Positions 33,692 to 40,233 of a stretch of DNA of 50,101 bases are shown piece after piece. A program made the position numbers and the translations under genes. Each line of letters opens with the position of its first letter. Position 1 is the first letter of the stretch. Source of the DNA: an uncultured Chloroflexota bacterium (GTDB lineage: Bacteria > Chloroflexota > Anaerolineae > Anaerolineales > Anaerolineaceae); contig CACYHU010000032.1 of the NCBI GenBank assembly GCA_902774215.1, forward strand, positions 1 to 50,101, read 5' to 3'. Below the pieces are notes generated by a model. It was not told the origin of the DNA. It searched no databases and worked only from the letters and a program-made list of their open reading frames with translations.

Positions 33692-35920
33692 TTAATCTTC
33701 TGACTCCCGGGAGCTGATGACTGTTTGCCAGGATTGGATCCATTCCGTTTCTTCCTCTTCCTCCAGACCGGTATCTATACAGGCAGCCCGCAGTGAGGTG
33801 AGCAGTTTTTTCATTTGCGGGCCCGGTTTTATTCCCATTTCGATCAAATCAGCTCCTGTGGTTTTGGGCCGGATCTGATGCCAGCCGGTTATGTATTGTT
33901 TCAGGGTTCTTTTTTCTGCTTCTGGGCAGAAGAGCGCATAGCAATAAAGTGGTTCAACCGGCAGACTTTCCAGAAAGAAAGTGATTTCGGAAGGAGCCTG
34001 ACGGATCATCCCCGAAAAATATTTCCGCAGCAGGGCAAGACTTTTGATACAGTGCTGTGTTTTTTTTGGCATGAGCAGACGCTTTCCTAATTCTGCGATT
34101 ATTTCCGCCGAATGACAGCTCAGCCATATCCACAGCGGTCCCTCCGTTTCAACCAGCTCGAAATCAAGTCCGGATTGATAGTTCCAATATTTTTCCGGTG
34201 TGGTTTTACGGAAACGGACACAATCGGTGCCTGTGTTCTCATTCCAGGAAAGAGCTCTGTTTATCTTTTCCGCGATGCCAAGCCGGACAATACGGGAAAA
34301 ATTACGCTCCGGAGCATCTTCATCGCAATAAAGCCGGAGTTCGTGCCAGATTCGCTGACCGGTAAGCAGGTTAATTCCATCCATCTGATCGTTCATCTGC
34401 CGGAGTGTATCGGATTCCAGATCAAAATTCAGACGTTGTTCAAAGCGGACTGCCCGGAACAACCGGGTCGGGTCATCTGTGAATGAATGATCATGCAAAG
34501 TACGGATCAGTTCGTTTTTCAGGTCAGAAAGTCCGCCGCAGAGATCCAGAAGTTCACCGTAATGTTCGCCGTCAAGCCGGATGGCAAGCGTGTTGATGGT
34601 GAAATCTCTGCGGTGCAGGTCCGGCTCTATGCCGCTCATTGCCACGGTTGGCAGTGCGGCGGGTGCGGAATAGGTTTCGGAACGGGCGCTGATAAGGTCC
34701 AGCGAAACGCCTTCTTTCGTTTCCCATTTGGCTGTGAAAAACTGCGGATGAAGTGTGAGTTTCCCCCCATGGATCGCAGCAAGCTCTTTGCCGAGCCGTG
34801 TGGCGTCTCCTTCAACGACGATATCAAAATCCATCACCGGCTGGTCCTGCAGCAGGTCGCGTACGACCCCGCCCACGATGTAAAGCGGTGTATCCAGGCG
34901 TTCAGCTGTTTCAGCTATGAGATTGATAAGTTTCAGCTGTTTTTCAGGTATCTGTGCTTCAAGTTTTTCTTTAAGGTTCATCCATGGCGGACGAATAAAA
35001 TTCGGGAGTACATGCAAAACACTTTCCCGGGCATCTTCGAGAATATCATTTATGTTCCCGGTCTCCATGTAATCCACAGGGATCATGCCTGAAGCGGCAC
35101 GGATATGTCCACCCCCGTTCATGGAACGCATCATGGCCCCGAAGTCGATGTCATCGGTCGTCGCACGGCAGATGATGCGGATACCTGTTTTTACGGCTAA
35201 AAGCAGGATCAGTCCGTCCGGGTTCAGCATATCCCGCATCTGGTGTGCGACTGCGGAAAATTCATCACTGATCTCACGGATATCTGCTGCAGCGGTAACG
35301 ATTTTTTCATCCATGATCTCGCAGATTTCCATTGACTGCATCAGGATGTCAAATCCCTGCTGCTGGTGATCTGTCATCGGCTGAAGGATGTATCGCCTCA
35401 TCAGATCCAGATCCGCTCCCTTTTCCACCAGCCAGGCAGCGGCGCGGATATCTCTCGGTGTCGTAGAACCGTAGCTGAGTGAACCTGTATCTTCATAAAT
35501 ACCCATCAGCATCAGCGTGGTATAAATTCGCCCCGGGTGAAGATCCGGTCTGTCCATCAGTTGTTCCACAAGAAATGTAGTGCAGGCTCCGGTAGTTTCG
35601 TATATGTTTTCAGCGCGATCCGGGAAGAGATGCCGCTGGGGATGATGGTCCCATACGATAATATCTTTGATCCCGCTCATCCGGGAGTGTTCTTCCACTG
35701 TCTGTGTATCTGTGATATAGATACGGTCGATGGAACCTTTCGGCAGTGTTTTCCAGGTAAAAAAAGGCAGTCGGGTTTTGTAATCATCAAGGAATGCGGC
35801 AAGGTTCCGGTTGCGCCGTTTCGGCAGAATCGGTATACGCGAAGGATCCAGCAGCCATGCTGCTAAAACGGATCCCGCAGCGTCGAAATCAGCTTGTTCA
35901 TGTGTGAGGATGATATTCAT
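33692..35920 (-). CDS. DHH phosphoesterase fused to tRNA nucleotidyltransferase / poly(A) polymerase
   Basis: A 742-residue two-part enzyme. Residues 1-310 are a DHH/DHHA1 phosphoesterase (HEQADFDA with D11 and D13, WDHHPQ with D91-H93, GGGHIRAASG near 275) like those that degrade short oligonucleotides or cyclic dinucleotides. From about 345 comes a class II nucleotidyltransferase: YIVGGVVRDLL, MDFDIVVEGDA with its two Asp, then RRDFTINTLAI, DPTRLFRAVRFEQRLNF. This part adds CCA to tRNA or makes oligo(A). Many bacterial fusions carry two CBS domains between these parts; here the linker is only about 35 residues, so they are absent. A heptad array lies upstream. Confidence 0.88.
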   Translation of the reverse strand: MNIILTHEQADFDAAGSVLAAWLLDPSRIPILPKRRNRNLAAFLDDYKTRLPFFTWKTLPKGSIDRIYITDTQTVEEHSRMSGIKDIIVWDHHPQRHLFPDRAENIYETTGACTTFLVEQLMDRPDLHPGRIYTTLMLMGIYEDTGSLSYGSTTPRDIRAAAWLVEKGADLDLMRRYILQPMTDHQQQGFDILMQSMEICEIMDEKIVTAAADIREISDEFSAVAHQMRDMLNPDGLILLLAVKTGIRIICRATTDDIDFGAMMRSMNGGGHIRAASGMIPVDYMETGNINDILEDARESVLHVLPNFIRPPWMNLKEKLEAQIPEKQLKLINLIAETAERLDTPLYIVGGVVRDLLQDQPVMDFDIVVEGDATRLGKELAAIHGGKLTLHPQFFTAKWETKEGVSLDLISARSETYSAPAALPTVAMSGIEPDLHRRDFTINTLAIRLDGEHYGELLDLCGGLSDLKNELIRTLHDHSFTDDPTRLFRAVRFEQRLNFDLESDTLRQMNDQMDGINLLTGQRIWHELRLYCDEDAPERNFSRIVRLGIAEKINRALSWNENTGTDCVRFRKTTPEKYWNYQSGLDFELVETEGPLWIWLSCHSAEIIAELGKRLLMPKKTQHCIKSLALLRKYFSGMIRQAPSEITFFLESLPVEPLYCYALFCPEAEKRTLKQYITGWHQIRPKTTGADLIEMGIKPGPQMKKLLTSLRAACIDTGLEEEEETEWIQSWQTVISSRESED

Positions 35921-35936
35921 TATTCCTGCATACAGG

Positions 35937-36025
35937 AATCAGAGGACAGTGTGTATATGTTATGAAATCAGAAGACGGAAAAGATCCTGATCACTGATAT
36001 CTGACTCCTGATACCTGTTTCCTAT
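35937..36025. repeat. Heptad arrays as an imperfect inverted repeat, locus 4
   Basis: The left arm is CAGGAATCAGAGGACAG; the right arm is a row of 7-base units CTGATCA, CTGATAT, CTGACTC, CTGATAC that runs into the stop codon of the phosphoesterase gene. The gap between the genes is otherwise empty. Confidence 0.65.
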
Positions 36026-36516
36026 TCTGTCAAAAAATCTGTAATTTCTCCTGTTGAGAAGTCGATAATGATGAAGCCGGTCGGTCCGCGGTGGGCCCCG
36101 CCGATGGCACCCGGATTGATGATCCGGGTTTTTCCTTCAGTGCGGTCGGATTTCCGATGTGTATGACCGACAAAGATATAATCGAAAAGCTCTGAATCCA
36201 TCAGACTTGCGAACTGGCGGGAATGTTCATCGTGAACAGCAGCAAAAAGCTTTCCGTCAAACACTCCTTTGATCCAGAGGTCGGAACAGGAGCCCGGTTT
36301 GCATGACTGAAGTGCAAATTTTATTCCGGCAGTATCAAAATCATTATTTCCCCAGGCGTGAAATACACAGAAATCTCTGAAGAGTTCGGCAACATAAGCA
36401 GTTGTCATGTCACCGCAATGGATGATCGTATCGACTCCCTCAGCGGCGATCATTTTTAGAACATTCTGCGTGCTGAAAATTGCGTCATGCGTATCGGAAA
36501 TAACAGCAGCTCTCAT
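36022..36516 (-). CDS. YfcE/MJ0936-type metallophosphoesterase
   Basis: A 164-residue small calcineurin-like phosphoesterase. The metal ligands are all visible: VISDTHD at 5-11, IIHCGDMTTAYV, WGNNDFD, AAVHDEHSRQF and VGHTHRKSD, then INPGAIGG. The family hydrolyses model phosphodiesters; the natural substrate is unknown. The start at 36516 is preferred since the conserved MRAAVISDTHD begins there. It lies just upstream of the DHH-CCA gene on the same strand, with a heptad array between. Confidence 0.85.
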   Translation of the reverse strand: MRAAVISDTHDAIFSTQNVLKMIAAEGVDTIIHCGDMTTAYVAELFRDFCVFHAWGNNDFDTAGIKFALQSCKPGSCSDLWIKGVFDGKLFAAVHDEHSRQFASLMDSELFDYIFVGHTHRKSDRTEGKTRIINPGAIGGAHRGPTGFIIIDFSTGEITDFLTE

Positions 36517-36527
36517 AAATATCAAAT

Positions 36528-36590
36528 CTGAATGGTGAAGTGCAGTCTGAAATGGTATTGAAGCGGCAACTTAGTTCACCATTCATCTCC
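36528..36590. repeat. Inverted repeat with weak 7-base periodicity, locus 5
   Basis: GAATGGTGAA and TTCACCATTC form a perfect 10-bp stem around a loop of about 35 bases. The arms show faint heptad spacing (TGAATGG then TGAAGTG; TTCACCA then TTCATCT). It fills the gap between the phosphoesterase and the glycosyltransferase. Confidence 0.5.
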
Positions 36591-37270
36591 TAATCAACGA
36601 ATCTGTATTTGAAGAGTGTCCAGAGGGCAATAAGACCATCCTGCGGTTTGATCTTTTTTCCTTCGTCATAGGAACGTCCGCTGTAGCTGATCGGAACTTC
36701 CACGATCTTATAACCGCGTTTGAGCAGTTTTGTAGTCAGCTCCGGCTCGAATTCAAAACGGCGCGAGTGCAGCGGGATCTCACGGACGTCAGCAACTTTG
36801 AAGAGCTTATAGCAGGTCTCCATGTCGGTGAGCTTCGTGTGGTAAAGGACATTTGTCAAAAAAGTCAGCAGTTTGTTGGCCGCAAGGCTGCGGAAATAAA
36901 AATATTTGGTGCTTTCCATAAAACGGGAGCCGTAAACCACATCTGCCTTGCCGGATAAAATAATCGGCATCAGTTTTGCGTAATCCTGCGGGTCGTATTC
37001 AAAATCCGCGTCCTGGATGATGGCATAAGTCGATTTTGCGGCTTTAATCCCTTCCCGGACAGCTGCGCCTTTGCCTCGGTTTTGTTCGCATATGATGACC
37101 TGGAAGCCATCCTTCCCATCATATTTTTTTAAGATTTCTGTTGAACCATCCCTTGATCCATCGTCGACCAGGACGATCTCACTGGCAAGCCCTGTAGCCT
37201 GGACACGGGCGATCACTTCTTCAATTGTCTTTACTTCGTTATAAACCGGAATGATTACGGACAGATCCAT
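36590..37270 (-). CDS. Family 2 glycosyltransferase (dolichyl/undecaprenyl-phosphate sugar synthase-like)
   Basis: A 226-residue cytoplasmic-side enzyme of the GT2 DPM1-like group, transferring a sugar from an NDP-sugar to a polyprenyl phosphate. It shows VIIPVYNEVKTIEEVIARV, IVLVDDGSRDGSTEIL, NRGKGAAVREGIKAAKS, QDADFEYDPQDYAKL (the DxD-type metal site) and RRFEFEPELTTKLLKRGYKIVEVPISYSGR. It has no C-terminal membrane helices. Such lipid-linked sugars are the donors of GT-C enzymes like the one at 1160-2521. The ribosome-binding site is CAGGAG. Confidence 0.9.
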   Translation of the reverse strand: MDLSVIIPVYNEVKTIEEVIARVQATGLASEIVLVDDGSRDGSTEILKKYDGKDGFQVIICEQNRGKGAAVREGIKAAKSTYAIIQDADFEYDPQDYAKLMPIILSGKADVVYGSRFMESTKYFYFRSLAANKLLTFLTNVLYHTKLTDMETCYKLFKVADVREIPLHSRRFEFEPELTTKLLKRGYKIVEVPISYSGRSYDEGKKIKPQDGLIALWTLFKYRFVD

Positions 37271-37299
37271 GATTTCGGTCTCCTGTTATTATCAAGTAC

Positions 37300-37341
37300 T
37301 CGTAAAAATCGTCAGTCAATTCAATAGTCTGAAATTGACTG
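37300..37341 (-). terminator. Stem-loop terminator downstream of the RNase P RNA
   Basis: On the minus strand CAGTCAATT and AATTGACTG form a perfect 9-bp stem, followed within 7 bases by TTTTTAC. It lies about 10 bases past the T-run that closes the RNase P RNA. Confidence 0.6.
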
Positions 37342-37350
37342 TTGTTATCA

Positions 37351-37748
37351 AAAAAATCAGGCTGATCTATAAGCCGCATTCTGTTCAGAGGAAGTTTCTC
37401 GAGTCTCCCGTCTGAGATGACCATCTCTCTTGGACGCACGTTACCGTACGACTCTAGCAGCCTACCCGGAGCTCAATGGGATCGAGCAGATCCCCGCATG
37501 TACACGACACACTTCGCCCCTGCTTGGCCTTGCTCCAGATGGGGGTTACCCGGCCGCAGTGTTACCACTTACGCCGGTGGTCTCTTACACCACCTTTTCA
37601 CCCTTACCTCTTGCGAGGCGGTCTATTTTCTGTGGCCCTTTTCCGGCAAGTTGCCCCGCCCCGGACGTTATCCGGCATCTTGCTCTAAGGAGTGCGGACT
37701 TTCCTCGGCCCGGCCACGCCGTGCCGCGATCATCTGATCAACCTGACA
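37351..37748 (-). ncRNA. rnpB: RNase P RNA, type A
   Basis: The catalytic RNA that trims the 5' leader of tRNA precursors. Read on the minus strand it contains the conserved blocks GAGGAAAGTCCGCACTCC (P3/P4 side, CR I), GGGTGAAAAGGTG, AGAGACCACCGGCGTAAG (the P10-12 specificity region), GGTAACCCC, TGGAGCAAGGCCAAG, and near the end CAAGAGAGATGG and ACAGAATGCGGCTTAT (CR V). The ends TCAGGTTGATC and GATCAGCCTGA pair to form helix P1, fixing the limits, and a run of seven T follows. The pattern is the ancestral type A rather than the Bacillus type B. Confidence 0.95.
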
Positions 37749-37754
37749 GCCTTA

Positions 37755-37760
37755 ATCATA
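37755..37760 (-). promoter_or_regulatory. -10 box of the RNase P RNA gene
   Basis: TATGAT on the minus strand lies 7 bases ahead of the predicted RNA 5' end. No convincing -35 is seen at the right spacing. Confidence 0.4.
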
Positions 37761-37786
37761 ACGGATTTTTTGAATTTGTGTATAAA

Positions 37787-37893
37787 GTTGGTAGCTGGTA
37801 GTTATTCATTTGAAGTTTTTCATTCCGGAAGCAGTTAAGGAAATGCATATTACTGACCAAAAATAACCAACAACTGACAACTGCCGGCTGTCA
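37787..37893. repeat. Heptad arrays as an imperfect inverted repeat, locus 6
   Basis: The left arm has GTTGGTA, GCTGGTA, GTTATTC; the right arm has AACAACT, GACAACT, GCCGGCT. The arms are imperfect reverse complements over about 21 bases, about 55 bases apart. They lie between the divergent rnpB and plsX promoters, the latter with TATAAT at 37909-37914. Confidence 0.65.
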
Positions 37894-37951
37894 ATCGATT
37901 TAAAGGCGTATAATAAACAAGATTAGTATTTGTAAATGAGGAGTTTCACAC

Positions 37952-38950
37952 ATGCCGATTGTTTTGGATGCCATGGGCAGTGACGATCATCCGGTACCGG
38001 AAATCGCAGCCGCCATTGAATTTGCAAAAACGACAGGGGAAAAAGTCTATTTTGTCGGAAATAAAGATGTAATATTTAAGCATTGTTCCGAAAGTGATTT
38101 CAGCGGACTTCCAATCGAGGTTGTCCATGCGGAAGATATCCTGGAAATGGGAGAAAAAGCCGTCAAATCGACACAGGCCAAACCGAATAACTCAATGGCG
38201 GTCGGTCTCGGACTGTTGAAGGACGGAACCGCAAAAGCCTTTGTTACCGCTGGAAATACCGGGGCTGCCATGTTCAACAGCCTGCGCAAGCTCGGCCGCA
38301 TCAAAGGGGTTGCCCGTCCTGCACTTACTACGCTCTTCCCGACACGGAACGGTCACTGCATCGTTTTGGATATCGGTGCTAATGCGGACTGCCGTCCGGA
38401 ATACCTCCAGCAGTTCGCTATCATGGGGTCGGTTTATGCCGAAAAGATGCGCGGAATTAAAAATCCGCGTGTAGGTCTGCTGAACAACGGCGAAGAGCCG
38501 GGCAAGGGCAATGAATTGATGAAAAACACCTTCCCTCTGCTTGAAAGCTGCGGCGTCAACTTTATCGGTAATGTGGAAGCCAAGGACGTCTTTGCTGAAA
38601 AAGCGGATGTCGTCGTTACTGACGGGTTTACCGGTAATATGCTGCTTAAATCTTCAGAGGCAACAGCAAAACTGCTGACAAGCATCCTGAAAGAGGGACT
38701 GATGAGCTCTTTCAAAGGTAAAATAGCCGGCTTACTTGCCAAACCGGTATTTTCGGATTTAAAATCCAAACTGGATCCCAATGAGATCGGCGCTGCTCCG
38801 CTGCTGGGTATTGACGGCCTTTCTTTTGTCGGACACGGCCGTTCAAACAGTACCGCCCTGATCAACGGGATGAAACTTGCGAAAACCGCCGCGGATATGG
38901 ATCTGATTTCCCTGATCCGTGATGCTGTTCAAACCCAACTCTCAGAATAA
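37952..38950 (+). CDS. plsX: Phosphate acyltransferase PlsX
   Basis: A 332-residue enzyme that makes acyl-phosphate from acyl-ACP for phospholipid synthesis, working at the membrane surface. The N-terminus IVLDAMGSDDHPVPEIAAA is the family signature. Further marks are KPNNSMAVGLGLLKDG, SAGNTGA-like VTAGNTGAAMFNSLR, LDIGANADCRPEYLQQFAIMG, GLLNNGEEPGKGNEL and ADVVVTDGFTGNMLLKSSEA. Length is normal. The ribosome-binding site is GAGGAG and a TATAAT lies about 40 bases upstream. The following gene starts 12 bases after its stop. Confidence 0.95.
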   Translation: MPIVLDAMGSDDHPVPEIAAAIEFAKTTGEKVYFVGNKDVIFKHCSESDFSGLPIEVVHAEDILEMGEKAVKSTQAKPNNSMAVGLGLLKDGTAKAFVTAGNTGAAMFNSLRKLGRIKGVARPALTTLFPTRNGHCIVLDIGANADCRPEYLQQFAIMGSVYAEKMRGIKNPRVGLLNNGEEPGKGNELMKNTFPLLESCGVNFIGNVEAKDVFAEKADVVVTDGFTGNMLLKSSEATAKLLTSILKEGLMSSFKGKIAGLLAKPVFSDLKSKLDPNEIGAAPLLGIDGLSFVGHGRSNSTALINGMKLAKTAADMDLISLIRDAVQTQLSE

Positions 38951-38962
38951 AGGAAATCTGCC

Positions 38963-39664
38963 ATGTATATATATACCAATGAAGCCAAGAAGAAAAAGAA
39001 CAAGAACATCTCAAAATGGACGACCATTGCTGCTTTTGCTGTCCTGATCGCCGGTGCGGTGGCTGCTTTTTCTCCGAAGTATATCACTCTGTCTTTCATC
39101 GCACTTATTGCGGGGTTCATCCTGTCCCAGGTCTCAATTGCCTTCACTTCCAAATGGGGCCGGGAACCGAGCAATGATGCGATTTTTAACGTCAAGCTGA
39201 AAGGATTGAGCGATAATTACTCAATTTACCATTATATGGACCCTGTTGACCATTTATTGGTCGGAACAGCAGGTGCCTTTATTCTCATGCCTTATTTTCA
39301 GGGCGGTGAGATCGGTTATGATGATAATAAACAACGCTGGACGCAAAAGAAGGCCAATTTCCTCATGAAGCTTTTCGGTCAGGAAAACATCGGCCGTCCG
39401 GACCAGGATTGTGCCTCCAATCTGGCTGCTGTCCGTGATTATTTTATCAGTAAGGAAATTGACTTTCCTGAGGATAAGATCCATCCGATACTGGTTTTCA
39501 TCAATCCGCAGACGCAGATTCTTGAAGGACAGAACTTCAAATATGATACGATTCCCCTTGGCAAACTGAAGAACACGATTGCCGCGTATGCCAAGAATGA
39601 CCGCCTTACACCTGAGTTTATTGATGAGATGACCGATAAACTTCCGCTTGATGATATTGAATAA
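38963..39664 (+). CDS. Two-helix membrane protein with NERD-like domain
   Basis: A 233-residue protein with a Lys-rich start, two transmembrane helices (about 20-38 and 43-62) and a cytoplasmic part. The segment NVKLKGLSDNYSIYHYMDPVDHLLVGTAGAFILMPYFQGGEI resembles the opening of nuclease-related (NERD) domains, where an aspartate (here D in PVDHLLVG) is followed by an E-x-K motif. Here that position reads ILMPY, so the nuclease residues seem lost. It is translated with plsX (12-base gap, ribosome-binding site AAAGGAAA). The role is unknown; the NERD link is an inference from pattern alone. Confidence 0.6.
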   Translation: MYIYTNEAKKKKNKNISKWTTIAAFAVLIAGAVAAFSPKYITLSFIALIAGFILSQVSIAFTSKWGREPSNDAIFNVKLKGLSDNYSIYHYMDPVDHLLVGTAGAFILMPYFQGGEIGYDDNKQRWTQKKANFLMKLFGQENIGRPDQDCASNLAAVRDYFISKEIDFPEDKIHPILVFINPQTQILEGQNFKYDTIPLGKLKNTIAAYAKNDRLTPEFIDEMTDKLPLDDIE

Positions 39665-39686
39665 TCAGGACCCGGAATAAAGGATC

Positions 39687-39712
39687 CTGCTGCAGCGGAT
39701 ACTTCGCAGCAG
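39687..39712 (+). terminator. Stem-loop after the plsX unit
   Basis: CTGCTGC and GCAGCAG form a 7-bp stem, extended by partial pairing inside. No good T-run follows, so termination may be weak. Confidence 0.4.
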
Positions 39713-39760
39713 CGGTTTAAAGGGAAATTATCCTGATCCATCATATTATCAATAAAAAAT

Positions 39761-40175
39761 GGAGCTGCCGCAAATTACAATTTTGAAAAGCCATCGGGAG
39801 GGAGTGCTTCGCAGGGACGCGGAATAAACGTCAGCTGGGAGCGAAAGTGAATCCCGCGTCCCGGTGAATTCAGTCGGGGGACACGCGCTAAGCTGTACGC
39901 GTGTCCTCCGACACCCCTATATAAGCTGCTGAATCACTCCGGTGATGATACGATTATTCAGATGAATCCCCAAAACAAAAGATGAGCTGTTTCGCGATAT
40001 TTAAAGGCGCTAAAGCCGGCGGGTGATTGGAGGTCAGCTCGACCGGCCCCGTCAAAATCTCCATGGTGCGGGAAGTCCTCCCTGCGGCACCGCCCGCCAT
40101 TGCGGAGCATTTGTTTTTGATGGTATTTCTGAAAACGGGGCTGTCGCACATATCGTGGACACTAGCCCCGTTTTT
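39761..40175 (+). repeat. Repeat family 2, copy 3 (longest form)
   Basis: Starts GGAGCTGCCGCAAATTACAA, nearly identical to copy 1 for about 130 bp, including the imperfect palindrome around GTCGGGGGACACGCG. A stretch follows that is not seen elsewhere in the window. The final block (GGGAAGTCCTCC, CATTGCGGAGCATTTGTTTT, TGATGGTATTTCTGAAAA) matches the right end of copy 2. No convincing protein is encoded, so it is a non-autonomous element at most. It ends in the hairpin described next and fills most of the gap between the NERD-like and peptidase genes. Confidence 0.8.
40134..40175. terminator. Two-way terminator formed by the end of repeat copy 3
   Basis: AACGGGGCT pairs with AGCCCCGTT and is followed by T5 on the plus strand; the minus-strand side has a run of four T. 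It lies about 60 bases past the stop of the peptidase gene, so the repeat end may serve as that gene's terminator. Confidence 0.6.
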
Positions 40176-40233
40176 CATTCCGAATCACTGCTTTTTCAGC
40201 GTGATCAGTTTGTTTTCCGTATTCAGAAAAGGC

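Noticed and set aside
39954..40178. Small frames inside repeat family 2 copy 3 (and 24578-24948 in copy 2)
   Set aside because: Frames differ between copies and have no ribosome-binding site; they arise from the repeat DNA.
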